From CAVPTL01 sp963708725 (GTDB lineage: Bacteria; Actinomycetota; Thermoleophilia; Gaiellales; JAICJC01): a stretch of DNA of 64,000 nucleotides. The notes beneath the pieces are model-generated. The model saw only the letters and a program-made list of their open reading frames with translations, did no database searches and was not told the origin of the DNA. Location of the stretch: NCBI GenBank assembly GCA_963708725.1, contig CAVPTL010000009.1:62001-126000 (forward strand). Reading direction: 5' to 3'. The position numbers and the translations under genes are program-made. Below, in pieces: positions 50,594 through 59,409 of the stretch. Each line of letters opens with the position of its first letter. Position 1 is the stretch's first letter.

Positions 50594-51616
50594 ATGTCCG
50601 GAGCACGGCAGCGCCCGGCGCGACTGGAGGACGTCGCCCGCGAAGCAGGAGTTCATGTCTCGACCGTGTCGCGCGTGCTCAACGGCTCGCCGACAATCAC
50701 CGTGCGGCCCGAGACCCGGCAGCGAATCATCGACACCGCGCGGCGCCTGCGCTACCGGCCAAACGCGATCGCACGCGGCCTCAAGACGGCCAACGCGGGG
50801 GCGCTCGGATTGCTCGTGCCCTCGCTCCGAAACCCGGTGTACTCGTCGATCATCCGCGGAGCGTTCGATCGGGCCTGGGCCGGAGGGATGGTGGTGCTGC
50901 TGGCCGAGGACACCGGCGGCACGAGCGCCCAGCAAGCGTACGAGTCGCTCGTGGGGGAGGGCCGCATCGACGGACTCCTGATCGCCAGTGCCCGCCCGGG
51001 AAACCCCATCCTGAAACGGTTCGCCGAGGACCTCGTGCCGTGCGTGTTCGTCAATCGCCGGCACCGCGGAAGTGGGTGCAACGTGTCGATGCGTGAGGAG
51101 GACGCGGGGCGCCTGGCGGCCGAGCATCTGCTCGAGCTGGGCCACCGCCGGCTCGGGCACGTCTCCGGTCCCCAGCGTCTGGATACGGCGCTGCGAAGGA
51201 TGCAGGGGTTCGTCGATGCCGCGACCGCCGCCGGGGCGGATGTCCAGATCGAGGAGGCGGCCTTCGACGAGCCTGGCGGGGCGCAGGCGATGGGCACGCT
51301 GCTGACCGGACGACGACCACCCACCGGGGTGTTTGTCTCGAACATCAACCAGGCGGTCGGGGCGCTCGCCGCCGCCCGCCGCAAAGGTGTCAGCGTACCG
51401 GCCGACGTGTCGATTGTCGGCTACGACGACGATCCTCTGGTCGACTATCTGGAGGTGCCGCTGACGGCGATTCGGATGCCGCTGTGGGAGCTTGGCGCAA
51501 CCGCTGTCGACGTGCTGATGGAGCAGCTTCGGGGCGGTGAACCGCGCGACGTCGAGCTGGAGACGCCTCCACAGCTGGTCGTGCGTGAATCGACCGCCCC
51601 ACGTGAAACGCAGTGA
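50594..51616 (+). CDS. LacI-family transcriptional regulator
   Basis: 340 residues. N-terminal HTH RLEDVAREAGVHVSTVSRVLNGSPTITVRPETRQRI (LacI signature) and hinge helix RRLRYRPNAIARGL; periplasmic-binding-protein-like effector domain with LGLLVPSLRNPVYSSI, RRGFxxxTA-like region and WELGATAVDVL near the end. Effector likely a sugar or related molecule. The adjacent epimerase and hydrolase are the probable targets via 50538-50549. It overlaps the flavoenzyme gene by 1-4 bp. Confidence 0.92.
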   Translation: MSGARQRPARLEDVAREAGVHVSTVSRVLNGSPTITVRPETRQRIIDTARRLRYRPNAIARGLKTANAGALGLLVPSLRNPVYSSIIRGAFDRAWAGGMVVLLAEDTGGTSAQQAYESLVGEGRIDGLLIASARPGNPILKRFAEDLVPCVFVNRRHRGSGCNVSMREEDAGRLAAEHLLELGHRRLGHVSGPQRLDTALRRMQGFVDAATAAGADVQIEEAAFDEPGGAQAMGTLLTGRRPPTGVFVSNINQAVGALAAARRKGVSVPADVSIVGYDDDPLVDYLEVPLTAIRMPLWELGATAVDVLMEQLRGGEPRDVELETPPQLVVRESTAPRETQ

Positions 51617-53142
51617 TGGACCGCCGCACGTTCTTGACCCGCGCCGCCGTGGTGCCGCTCGCGGGCGGCCTGGCCGCCTGTTCGGGCTCCAGCTCGCCGA
51701 GCACCGGCACGACAAGCGCTTCGACCACGGTCACCACCGGCACCACCGCACCGCCCGCGAGTTCCGGGCCAACGACGCTCTCCGGTCTTGCCGCCAGCCT
51801 GCGCGGACAGTTGCTCACCCCGGGCAAGCCCGGCTACACCGCCGCGTCCACGATCGCGAACTCCGCCTACGCCGGTATCCACCCCCAGGCGGTCGCCATG
51901 GTACGCGGCGAGCGCGACGTCGCGGCCTGCGTGCAATACGCCGCGCGCACGCGGATTCCGTTCACGGCCCGGGCCGGCGGCCACAGCTACGCCGGCTACT
52001 CGACCAATCAAGGCCTGGTCTGCAACGTCGATCGGCTGGACGGGATCGCCGTCGCGGCCGACGGTCGCTCGGTCACGATCGGAGCAGGAGTGAAGGCCAT
52101 CGACCTGATCACCACCCTGGCTGCCCGCGGGCTGGCGGTGCCGACCGGATCGTGTCCCACTGTCGGGATCGCGGGGCTCTCCCTGGGTGGCGGGCTGGGC
52201 TTCGCTGCCCGAGCCTTCGGCCCCACCTGCGACAACATCCTGGCGGTGCGGATCGCGACCGCCGACGGGCGCGTGGTGGCCGCCGATGCCCACACCAACC
52301 CCGATCTGTACTGGGCCTGCCGCGGAGGTGGGGGTGGGAACTTCGGCGTGGTGACGGCGCTCACACTGGCCACTCACCCGGTCTCGAACTCGGCCTACGG
52401 GTTCATCGACGCGCCCTGGTCGCAGGCGGTCGAGCTGGTGCGCGCGTGGCAGGCACTGGCGCCGCATGCCTCCCCGAACCTGTATCTGATCTGTGCGCTC
52501 GAGACCGGGTCGGGCAGCCCCCAGGCCCGCGTTTTTGGTCAGCTTCTGGGCGGCACCGAAACACAGTTCCGAGCGGCGGTTTCCTCGATCACCGCGATCT
52601 CAGGGGCAACGATCCAAACCGGGTCGGGGCCATATCTCAACCTCCAGCTGATCTGGGCGGGATGCTCGGGCGAGAGTGCTGGAGCGTGCCGGAAGCTCCC
52701 GGTTTCGAGCTTCGTCGCGAAGTCCGACTACGTGGCCAAACCGTTCCCGGCGACGGCGGTGTCGGCGATCGCCAAGGCGATCGAGGCGCGCCAGGGGCAG
52801 TCGGGATCGGGTGCGGTGATCATGGATCCCTACGGTGCTGCGATCAACAAGGTCGCGCCCGATGCGACCGCGTTCGTGCACCGCGACCAGCTGTTCTCGT
52901 GTCAGGAACTCGCGTATTGGAGCGCCGGAGGAGAGTCGGCCGCGAACACCTGGTTGAACCGGCTGCGCGCCGGGATGCGTCCGTACGTCTCGGGTCAGGC
53001 CTACCAGAACTACATCGACCCGACGCTGAGCGAGTGGCAGCAGGCCTACTACGCCGGCAACCTCTCACGCTTGCGCGACGTCAAGAAGCGCTACGACCCG
53101 GAGCAGGTGTTCCGGTTTCGCCAGTCGATTCCGCCCGCCTGA
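51616..53142 (+). CDS. Tat-exported FAD-linked oxidase (berberine bridge enzyme-like)
   Basis: 508 residues from ATG 51616 (GTG 51613 is equally close, giving a 4-bp overlap). Tat/lipoprotein signal MDRRTFLTRAAVVPLAGGLAAC (twin Arg, lipobox GLAAC), Ser/Thr linker, then PCMH-type FAD domain with AGGHSYAGYS (His for 8-alpha attachment) and TGSCPTVGIAGLSLGGGLGFA (Cys for 6-S-cysteinyl attachment), so bicovalent flavin is likely. C-terminal BBE motif YYAGNLSRLRDVKKRYDPEQVF. Oxidises an alcohol or sugar-like substrate outside the cell. The last 62 bp overlap the convergent CtaG gene. Confidence 0.9.
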   Translation: MDRRTFLTRAAVVPLAGGLAACSGSSSPSTGTTSASTTVTTGTTAPPASSGPTTLSGLAASLRGQLLTPGKPGYTAASTIANSAYAGIHPQAVAMVRGERDVAACVQYAARTRIPFTARAGGHSYAGYSTNQGLVCNVDRLDGIAVAADGRSVTIGAGVKAIDLITTLAARGLAVPTGSCPTVGIAGLSLGGGLGFAARAFGPTCDNILAVRIATADGRVVAADAHTNPDLYWACRGGGGGNFGVVTALTLATHPVSNSAYGFIDAPWSQAVELVRAWQALAPHASPNLYLICALETGSGSPQARVFGQLLGGTETQFRAAVSSITAISGATIQTGSGPYLNLQLIWAGCSGESAGACRKLPVSSFVAKSDYVAKPFPATAVSAIAKAIEARQGQSGSGAVIMDPYGAAINKVAPDATAFVHRDQLFSCQELAYWSAGGESAANTWLNRLRAGMRPYVSGQAYQNYIDPTLSEWQQAYYAGNLSRLRDVKKRYDPEQVFRFRQSIPPA

Positions 53143-53905
53143 CCGCCAAGCCGTGGTCGCTGCGTGACTCGGCGACGAGCTTGGAGGCAGCGATGAACAT
53201 CGCAATCGAGAGCACCGCGGTCTCCATCAGCGCCGCCACGGCACCCGCGATCCGCTGATCGGCCAGAGTGCTGATACCGCCGAGCTTCGGCGTGTGGAGG
53301 TAGAAGTCGTACAGCGGCCGGTCGTGGAGCGCGATGAAGATGTCGAGCGGCATCATCACGACCATCGCAACGAACAGATACAGCACCCGGCCGCGGTTGG
53401 AGAGTGAGCCGCGCACGATGTCCGGCCACCAGAAGATCAGACCCGACACGATGAAGGCGATGTGCTCGAGGCCGAGCGCCGCGCGGTGCTGGAGGGCATA
53501 GTCGTAGACCGGCGGCAGGTGGATGAGATACCAGGTGGCCACCCATATCGCCATTGCCACCTGCGGCCGGATGGCGAACGCGACGCCGGGGCGGCGGGCG
53601 ATGGCCGCGACCATGATCGGAGTCAGCCCCAGCAGCAGAAGCGGGGGAGCCCAGTCGGCGATGATCACGTTCTGAACCAGGTGGAAGCTCAGCATCGAGG
53701 TCAGCGCGAGGTGTTCGATCGGGCTCAGCAGCGCGACCGCGATCAGGGTCAGACCCGCCGCGAAGCTGGCTCGCTTCAACGCAGGCACGCGGTGTCCGCG
53801 GCGCTCCAGTACCCAGGTCACGACCGCGTAGTCGACCGCGAACACGACCAGCGCGATCACCCACTCGATGTCGATCGACCAGTGCCACGGATGCTCCACC
53901 ATCAC
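53081..53905 (-). CDS. Cytochrome c oxidase assembly protein CtaG-like (caa3_CtaG), copy 1
   Basis: 274 residues with about 7 membrane spans. Characteristic blocks LLSPIEHLALTSMLSFHLVQNVIIADWAPPLLLLGL and WYLIHLPPVYDYALQHRAALGLEHIAFIVSGLIFWWPDI carry the His residues of the family. It is thought to deliver copper to CuB of the oxidase. A paralogue is encoded at 55384-56172. Same strand as VKOR and DUF929 (22 bp from the VKOR gene). Confidence 0.9.
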   Translation of the reverse strand: MMVEHPWHWSIDIEWVIALVVFAVDYAVVTWVLERRGHRVPALKRASFAAGLTLIAVALLSPIEHLALTSMLSFHLVQNVIIADWAPPLLLLGLTPIMVAAIARRPGVAFAIRPQVAMAIWVATWYLIHLPPVYDYALQHRAALGLEHIAFIVSGLIFWWPDIVRGSLSNRGRVLYLFVAMVVMMPLDIFIALHDRPLYDFYLHTPKLGGISTLADQRIAGAVAALMETAVLSIAMFIAASKLVAESRSDHGLAVRRAESTGETGTPAPGRSAS

Positions 53906-53927
53906 CTGAAGTATCGCGAATGCGACG

Positions 53928-54392
53928 CTAGCTGGTTGTGACTGGGGTCTGGGAGGCGAGCGCCTCGCCCACGACCACGGCGATGAAGAGCGCCACCGTG
54001 ATCACATGAACGGCAGTGCACCACAGGCAGATCGCGTCGATCTGAAACAGCTCCGCATAGATCAGTCGCAGCACCATCAATCCTCCGACGAACACCCAGG
54101 CGAGCCGTCCGACTCGCACCGCCGACGCGGTTGCTCTCCACATCTGAGGCAGGCACAAGCCGCCGGCGACGACGAAGAACACCACCCCCCAAAGGGCCAC
54201 AGGCAGGCCCAGAAACATCGATTGGGGGCTGGTGGTGACCTTCTCGCAGTTGATCACTCCGGACGCGGAGCAGGCCAGCTGCACCGAGGAGGTGTAATGA
54301 ACCAGCGTCAGGTAGCCGGAGATCGCGGCGCCGGCCACGCACAGTGCCAACGTGAGCGGGGCGAGCGCCCGCGGCACCGGCCGGGGAATCAT
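53928..54392 (-). CDS. Vitamin K epoxide reductase (VKOR) family protein
   Basis: 154 residues from ATG 54392, overlapping the DUF929 stop by ATGA. Four membrane spans; LACSASGVINCEKV contains the loop cysteine pair and CLWC the active CxxC. In bacteria VKOR re-oxidises DsbA-like disulfide donors using quinone. The DUF929 partner next door has a CPFC thioredoxin-like motif, so they are a plausible oxidative-folding pair. Confidence 0.9.
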   Translation of the reverse strand: MIPRPVPRALAPLTLALCVAGAAISGYLTLVHYTSSVQLACSASGVINCEKVTTSPQSMFLGLPVALWGVVFFVVAGGLCLPQMWRATASAVRVGRLAWVFVGGLMVLRLIYAELFQIDAICLWCTAVHVITVALFIAVVVGEALASQTPVTTS

Positions 54393-55270
54393 TTGCCGAG
54401 GTGAGCGGCGGCGGCCGTGACGCCGGGTGACGAGCACACGTTGGCCGGCTTACCGCCGGTCTGACTACAGATCACCGCGGTGAGGCCGTTGGCCGTGCCG
54501 AGGATCGCCTTCGAGACGGTGGTGCTGGGATCGCGCATCTGGGAGGCGATCTGGGTCGGTGTGAGCCCCTGGAGGATGCCGGGGTTGTAGCTCGCGCCGG
54601 TCAGCATGTAGGCGCCGCCGAAGTCGGTGAACGGGATCGAACCCTTGGGGTTGTACCTGTTGTATGCGGCGATCTGCTGGGCGGTGGGCTTGTCGAGCGG
54701 GGCGTAGCTGCCGTTGACGACCTTGTTCGAGGCGGTCTCCACCGCGCTCAGGACGACGTAGGGGCTCGAGAAGGTGGATCCGTGGAACGAAAAGGTGGGC
54801 GTGCTGGGATAGGTGTCGAGGCTCGACGAGTGGGTGCTGCCCAGGTGCGAGAACGTGCCGAAGCGAGCCAGGGCGGTCACCATCGGCCACCGCTGGGCGG
54901 CGCAGAACGGGCAGTACTCGGCGCCGACATAGATCACGACCGGCTTGCCACCCGACGTCAGAGACTTCCCGCTGATCGGGTTGGGAAAGGTCACGTCAGG
55001 TTGGTAGCCAACCGCGTTGAACGCCGAGGCCGGCACCGTCGTGACCGACTTGACAACGCCGGCGGCGGCGGTCGTACGGGTCGAGGTGTTGGAGCTCGAG
55101 CCCTGGCTGAGCTTCACGGCAACGAGGCTCACGATCACGAGCAGAAGCAGCGCGCACACGGTCGCGGCGATCAGCACCGGCGTGTTTGAGCCCTCCGGCT
55201 GGGATTTCAGCCGTTTTGCCTTGTCGCGCTGTGCCGCGCGCCGCTGTTGTCGTGAGCTGGATTCAGCCAT
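54389..55270 (-). CDS. DUF929 thioredoxin-like membrane-anchored protein
   Basis: 293 residues. Basic N-terminal region RQQRRAAQRDKAKRL, one membrane span (VLIAATVCALLLLVIVSLVAV), then an extracytoplasmic domain with VIYVGAEYCPFCAAQRWP (CxxC), TDFGGAYMLTGASYNPGIL and a C-terminal CSQTGGKPANVC cysteine pair. DUF929 proteins are DsbA-like oxidants. Co-translated with VKOR, which would recharge it. Confidence 0.9.
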   Translation of the reverse strand: MAESSSRQQRRAAQRDKAKRLKSQPEGSNTPVLIAATVCALLLLVIVSLVAVKLSQGSSSNTSTRTTAAAGVVKSVTTVPASAFNAVGYQPDVTFPNPISGKSLTSGGKPVVIYVGAEYCPFCAAQRWPMVTALARFGTFSHLGSTHSSSLDTYPSTPTFSFHGSTFSSPYVVLSAVETASNKVVNGSYAPLDKPTAQQIAAYNRYNPKGSIPFTDFGGAYMLTGASYNPGILQGLTPTQIASQMRDPSTTVSKAILGTANGLTAVICSQTGGKPANVCSSPGVTAAAAHLGK

Positions 55271-55383
55271 GAGGGTGGTTCATCGGCAGATTCTTCTCCA
55301 GGAATAGCGCGTGAACATTGGAGGAGAAGGAGAACCGTAACGCCGACGGCCCCCGGTTGCGGCGGTTTTGGCAGGATGGGGGC

Positions 55384-56172
55384 GTGATCATCGCCTCGGT
55401 CGATCCGCTCGCGTTCACGTTTGAGCCACTGTTCGCCGTGATCGCGATCGCGGGACTGGTCGTCTACCTGCGGGCCGCGCGTCGCTACCACCCGGGCGGC
55501 CTCAGGATGGCGGCGTTCGTGGTCGGCGCAGTGCTGATCGCCGGGTCGGTCAACTCCCCGCTCGAGACCGTGGCGATTCACTACTGGGTGCTCGCCCACC
55601 TGGTGCAGAACGCGCTCCTGGCAGATCTCGCACCGCCACTGGTGATGCTGGGTCTCAACCGTGAGATGTGGGACGCGCTTGACCGGCGCCTGCCGGTCGT
55701 GATGCGAATCGCGTCGCACCTGGGGCTCACGCTGATCTTCTGGCTGGGCACGTGGTACTTCATCCATCTCGCCCCGGTCTACACCTACGCGCTGGAACAT
55801 CCCCTCTGGCTCAACCTCGAGCATGTGGTGCTGATGATCGCCGGGTTTGGCTTCTGGGCGCCGGTGATCCGGGCCCGGTGGTGGGAGCATCGCTCCCCCG
55901 CGGTGCTGGTGCCATACCTGCTGGTGGCCTTCGTGGTCTCGTCGTTTCTGGGATTGGGCTTCACCTTCATCCCGCACCCGTTCTACCCGTACTACATCCA
56001 CACTCCCAGGCTGCTCGGCATCTCGCCGACCGAGGATCAGAACCTGGGTGGGATCGCGATGACCGCCGAGCAGTCGCTCGTGTTCCTGACAGCGATCGCG
56101 TACACGCTGCTGCTCCTGGCCGACCGCGAGCAGCGCGAGACCGAGGCCCGTGAGCGGGCCGGACTCGATTAG
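55384..56172 (+). CDS. Cytochrome c oxidase assembly protein CtaG-like, copy 2
   Basis: 262 residues from GTG 55384. The same family as 53081-53905: SVNSPLETVAIHYWVLAHLVQNALLADLAPPLVMLGL and WYFIHLAPVYTYALEHPLWLNLEHVVLMIAGFGFWAPVI, then LGISPTEDQNLGGIAMTAEQSLVF. Similarity to copy 1 is moderate, so it is an old duplication. It faces the DUF929 gene (113 bp gap) and may share copper or oxidase work with the first copy. Confidence 0.9.
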   Translation: MIIASVDPLAFTFEPLFAVIAIAGLVVYLRAARRYHPGGLRMAAFVVGAVLIAGSVNSPLETVAIHYWVLAHLVQNALLADLAPPLVMLGLNREMWDALDRRLPVVMRIASHLGLTLIFWLGTWYFIHLAPVYTYALEHPLWLNLEHVVLMIAGFGFWAPVIRARWWEHRSPAVLVPYLLVAFVVSSFLGLGFTFIPHPFYPYYIHTPRLLGISPTEDQNLGGIAMTAEQSLVFLTAIAYTLLLLADREQRETEARERAGLD

Positions 56173-56219
56173 CGGATCGTGGGTGCAACCGATCGGGTCG
56201 CGCAATCGAAGGTATCGGT

Positions 56220-56759
56220 GTGCCCCCATTGCGAGACGACGTCTTCCGGGAGCGATTCGCGGCCGGTGACGAGCGGGCTCTGGAGGAGTGCCAGAGCCGG
56301 TTCGGGCCGCTGCTACTCGCGTATGCACGTCGATATGTTGGGCCCAACGACGCGGAGGACGTGGTGCAGCGCGTGATGATCGAAGCGTGGCGGGGGCGGG
56401 GCCGGTACGACCCCAGCCGGCCGCTCGAGGCATGGCTTTTGGCGATCGTCCGGCGACGGGCGATCGATCTTCTGCGGACCCAGAAGACTGCGGTGGTCGG
56501 CTTTGATGCGATCCGCGAGCTGTCGGGCGAGGACGGCCGCGAAACCGCAGACCGGTTTGCGTGGGCGTTCGACGTGCGCCAGGCGCTGGACACGCTTCCC
56601 GAGGTGCAACGTGAGGCACTGGTGCTGTCGTACTTCGGCGGGCTGTCCCAGGCCGAGGTGGCCACGCGCGTGGGAGCGCCACTGGGGACGATCAAAACCC
56701 GGATGGCGCGGGGGATGCAGCGACTGGCCGACCAAATGGGAATCGGAGGGTTCGAGTGA
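56220..56759 (+). CDS. ECF-type RNA polymerase sigma factor
   Basis: 179 residues from GTG 56220. Region 2: YARRYVGPNDAEDVVQRVMIEAWRGRGRYDPSRPLEAWLLAIVRRRAIDLLR, and region 4: LPEVQREALVLSYFGGLSQAEVATRVGAPLGTIKTRMARGMQRL. The SigK-like group pairs with an anti-sigma factor, here encoded by the next gene with a 4-bp GTGA overlap. Controls an envelope regulon, possibly including the following secreted-protein gene. Confidence 0.95.
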   Translation: MPPLRDDVFRERFAAGDERALEECQSRFGPLLLAYARRYVGPNDAEDVVQRVMIEAWRGRGRYDPSRPLEAWLLAIVRRRAIDLLRTQKTAVVGFDAIRELSGEDGRETADRFAWAFDVRQALDTLPEVQREALVLSYFGGLSQAEVATRVGAPLGTIKTRMARGMQRLADQMGIGGFE

Positions 56760-57451
56760 GTGACCACGTGATCGACGATCTGGCATCACTCGTTGCCGGC
56801 GACCTCTCGCGGGCCGAGACCGAAGCGGTGGTGGAGCACCTGCGCGGCTGTGACGAGTGTCGCCGCGACCTGGTGGCCAATGTCGCCGCCTCGGCCGCGC
56901 TTCGATCCGCGGCCCGAAACGCGCCTGAGCTGTTTGCCGCTCCCGTCGGCGAAGTCCCGCAACCGGCTCCGATTCCCGAGGCGTCCGCGGCCCCGGCCGG
57001 CGTCCCACGTCGGAGCACGCGCCGGGCCTGGCGGTGGGCGAGCGGGGTGGCGGTTGCCGCTGCGGTGATCGTGGCCGCCTTCTTCGCCGGATCGCAGCTG
57101 ACCACTCCAAACACGACCGAAGCCCAGGCCACGCTGCATGTGGTCGGCGCCCACACCGGGTCCGGCGGCCAGGTGGTGATGCGCACGCGCGATGACAAGA
57201 CCAACATGCTGGTGACCGCCAAGGGCCTCCAGGCCCCGTCGGCAGATCACTTCTACGAGGTGTGGCTGTTCGATCCCCAGACCAAGAAGATGTTGCCCGT
57301 CGGCGTGCTTGGCCCCGGAGGCTCGAGCTCCTACTCGCTGCCGCAATCGCTGATCGCCCAATACCAGATCGTGGACATCAGCCTGCAGCGAAACAACGGC
57401 AACCCTGCCCATTCGAGCGACAGCGTTCTGCGCGCTCGCTACGCCGCCTGA
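56756..57451 (+). CDS. Anti-sigma factor (zinc finger + RskA-like domain)
   Basis: 231 residues. Cytoplasmic zinc-binding ASD: VVEHLRGCDECRRDLV (His-x3-Cys-x2-Cys), membrane span SGVAVAAAVIVAAFFAGSQL (about 95-115) and an extracytoplasmic anti-sigma-K (RskA) domain with HFYEVWLFDPQTKKMLPVGVLGPGG. It would sequester the adjacent ECF sigma factor and release it by regulated proteolysis. Confidence 0.93.
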   Translation: MSDHVIDDLASLVAGDLSRAETEAVVEHLRGCDECRRDLVANVAASAALRSAARNAPELFAAPVGEVPQPAPIPEASAAPAGVPRRSTRRAWRWASGVAVAAAVIVAAFFAGSQLTTPNTTEAQATLHVVGAHTGSGGQVVMRTRDDKTNMLVTAKGLQAPSADHFYEVWLFDPQTKKMLPVGVLGPGGSSSYSLPQSLIAQYQIVDISLQRNNGNPAHSSDSVLRARYAA

Positions 57452-57484
57452 AACTTTCCTGGAGATCCCCTCGAAGGGGGAGAA

Positions 57485-57502
57485 GACCGGCATTCGCCGG
57501 TC
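57485..57502. repeat. Hairpin GACCGGC-ATTC-GCCGGTC
   Basis: Perfect 7-bp stem, 4-base loop, between the anti-sigma factor gene and the secreted-protein gene. It could be an RNA processing or attenuation element; a GGGGGAGA ribosome site follows. Confidence 0.5.
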
Positions 57503-57526
57503 ACGTCCCAAAGGGGGAGATACGGC

Positions 57527-58132
57527 ATGAGGACACAGAAAATCCGGTTGCTGATCGCGGTCATGTTCGCCGCTGCAGGCCTCACGGTACTGGCAGCGGG
57601 AGCCCAGGCGAGCTCTCAGCTTCGCTTCAACGGCGGTTCGACCCGGCTGGTCGTGAACCCGGCGGTGCTGCCGGCGCTTCAGGCCAACCACATCGCGCTC
57701 GCGCCGGTTGCCCCGGCCACCGCTGCCGCGGCCCGATGGGATGGCAGTGACACGATCGCTGCGACCTTCCCGATCAAGGGCGGTCACGTCGACGGAACGA
57801 CGCTTGCCGGCGTCATCAACCACACCGGCGGACTGACCTTCAGCAAGGGATCGAAGTCGCTGACGGTTGGGCTGTTCCGGATCACGATCGCCAAGCACGC
57901 CTATCTGTCCGGTGCGGTCAACCTCGACCCGTCGGTGCGGGTCCCGCTGCTTCGGCTCGACCTTTCGCATGCGAAGGTCACCGTGTGCGGACACTGGGTG
58001 ACGGTATCGCGCGTTCGCGGCTACCTGACCAAGACCGCGGCCGATGCACTCAACGCGACGCTCGGTACGAACGTCTTTGCTGCGGGTCTCAAGCTCGGAG
58101 TGGCACGGGTGCACGCGCACCTCGCTTCGTAG
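57527..58132 (+). CDS. Secreted HtaA-like domain protein
   Basis: 201 residues. Signal peptide IRLLIAVMFAAAGLTVLAAGAQA. The domain pattern (GSTRLVVNPAVLPALQANHIALAPVAPATA, FPIKGGHVDGTTLAGVINHTGGLTFSKGSKSLTV, TKTAADALNATLGTNVFAAGLKLG) is like HtaA-type envelope proteins found in actinobacteria. No haem-binding residues can be assigned. Probably a target of the ECF sigma factor upstream, inferred from position. Strong GGGGGAGA precedes ATG 57527. Confidence 0.75.
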   Translation: MRTQKIRLLIAVMFAAAGLTVLAAGAQASSQLRFNGGSTRLVVNPAVLPALQANHIALAPVAPATAAAARWDGSDTIAATFPIKGGHVDGTTLAGVINHTGGLTFSKGSKSLTVGLFRITIAKHAYLSGAVNLDPSVRVPLLRLDLSHAKVTVCGHWVTVSRVRGYLTKTAADALNATLGTNVFAAGLKLGVARVHAHLAS

Positions 58133-58147
58133 GTCGAGACCAGGGTT

Positions 58148-58184
58148 GCAGGGCCGGCGGGCGTGGAGCCTCCGCCGGCCCTGC
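58148..58184 (+). terminator. Strong stem-loop (13-bp stem) after the HtaA-like gene
   Basis: Perfect arms GCAGGGCCGGCGG (58148-58160) and CCGCCGGCCCTGC (58172-58184) with an 11-base loop, 15 bp after the stop. A TGCGTTT follows, a weak U-tract. Likely terminator. Confidence 0.7.
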
Positions 58185-58247
58185 TGCGTTTCGGAGCCGC
58201 CGGCGGTACCATCGATTGACGTTGAACGACCGATGGAGGCGACCGTC

Positions 58248-58706
58248 ATGGGCAGCACAGCACGTTCGACACGAATCATCCGCGGTTGGATGCTGGCGGC
58301 GGTGACGGTTGGGGTGATGCTGGGGGCGACCACCGCCTGCGGCAGCAGCCAGTCGACGTCCGACAAGGCCAAGACTCAGGTGTGCGACGCAAAGTCGAAC
58401 ATCCAGACGCAGGTCAACGACCTCAAGTCACTCACGATCGGTACGGCGTCGATCTCAGGCGTGAAGCAGAATCTGACCGCGATCCAGAATGACCTGAAGA
58501 AGATCGAGGCGGCCATCCCCGACCTCTCGGGAGACACCAAGAAGCAGGTTCAGGCGGCGAACGAGGCGTTCAAGTCGCAGCTGTCCGCGACGGCCAGTTC
58601 ACTCCAGTCGACGACCTCGATCAGCGAGGCCCTGACTCAACTTCAGACCGCGGGAGCGACACTCGCATCGAGCTACGCCAGCGCCTTCGATCAGGTCAAG
58701 TGCTAG
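58248..58706 (+). CDS. Small helical lipoprotein
   Basis: 152 residues from ATG 58248 (GGAGG 8-12 bases upstream; ATG 58233 is an alternative). Signal RIIRGWMLAAVTVGVMLGATTAC with a lipobox-like ATTAC. The mature part is Gln/Ser/Ala-rich and helical (QTQVNDLKSLTIG..AIQNDLKKIEAAIPDL..QLSATASSLQSTTSISEAL), probably a coiled-coil bundle. No family recognised. Overlaps the convergent K+ channel by 11 bp. Confidence 0.7.
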   Translation: MGSTARSTRIIRGWMLAAVTVGVMLGATTACGSSQSTSDKAKTQVCDAKSNIQTQVNDLKSLTIGTASISGVKQNLTAIQNDLKKIEAAIPDLSGDTKKQVQAANEAFKSQLSATASSLQSTTSISEALTQLQTAGATLASSYASAFDQVKC

Positions 58707-59385
58707 GCGGCCGATCTCCCCGGACGTGCCCGAGCCGGGTCACGACCAGGCTCACGGCCGTCACCAGGTAGAGGCTGCCGGTGACGGTCTCGAACACCGC
58801 CAGCATTCGCCCGAAGCCGGTGGCGGGCGTGAGGTCGCCATAGCCGAGCGTTGCCAGCGTCACGAAACTGAAGTACACCCGCTGCGACAGGGAGCCATCT
58901 GTGCCCTGAGCGAAGTACGGCGTGGAGCCAAATCGGGTCGCCGTCGTGATCAGAAACGCGAACAACAGGCCGATCATGAAGTACAGCGAGATTGCGCCGA
59001 ACACCGTCTGGATATTGACGTTGCGCGCGTCGCGCAAGCCGACCACGATCGCCACCGGCATGGCGAAGGTGAAGACCGTCATCACGATCGCATTGGGGGT
59101 CGCCGACGATTCGTCGCCGATGATCAGTGCGAGCGTGGCTGCAATCACCGCGACCGCCACGATCAGGTTGGCGACCCGCACGAAATTGCCCCGCACACGT
59201 GAGGCCCACACCGCCGCCATCAGCACCAGCCCGGTGAAGATGGTGGTGATCGATCGCCCGACCGTGGTCTCGGGAAGCAGCAGTAGCAGGGCGAGCAGGA
59301 CGATCAGGAGCAAGCACACGAGCACGAACCGTGGACCGGCGTCGTCCTCGATGGTCACGATCGCTTCCTCGAGGCGGGTGGTCAT
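58696..59385 (-). CDS. Two-pore-type K+ channel subunit (ion_trans_2)
   Basis: 229 residues. Several membrane spans, then a pore with filter TLATLGYGDLTPATGFGR (residues about 190-205) and a following helix GRMLAVFETVTGSLYLVTAVSLVVT. The N-terminal half has four or so extra hydrophobic helices, more than the simple 2-TM type. Potassium-selective conduction is expected from TLGYGD. No RCK or cNMP domain. Convergent with the helical lipoprotein. Confidence 0.88.
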   Translation of the reverse strand: MTTRLEEAIVTIEDDAGPRFVLVCLLLIVLLALLLLLPETTVGRSITTIFTGLVLMAAVWASRVRGNFVRVANLIVAVAVIAATLALIIGDESSATPNAIVMTVFTFAMPVAIVVGLRDARNVNIQTVFGAISLYFMIGLLFAFLITTATRFGSTPYFAQGTDGSLSQRVYFSFVTLATLGYGDLTPATGFGRMLAVFETVTGSLYLVTAVSLVVTRLGHVRGDRPPST

Positions 59386-59409
59386 GGCCCGGAAGGTTAC
59401 GGGGCCAAG

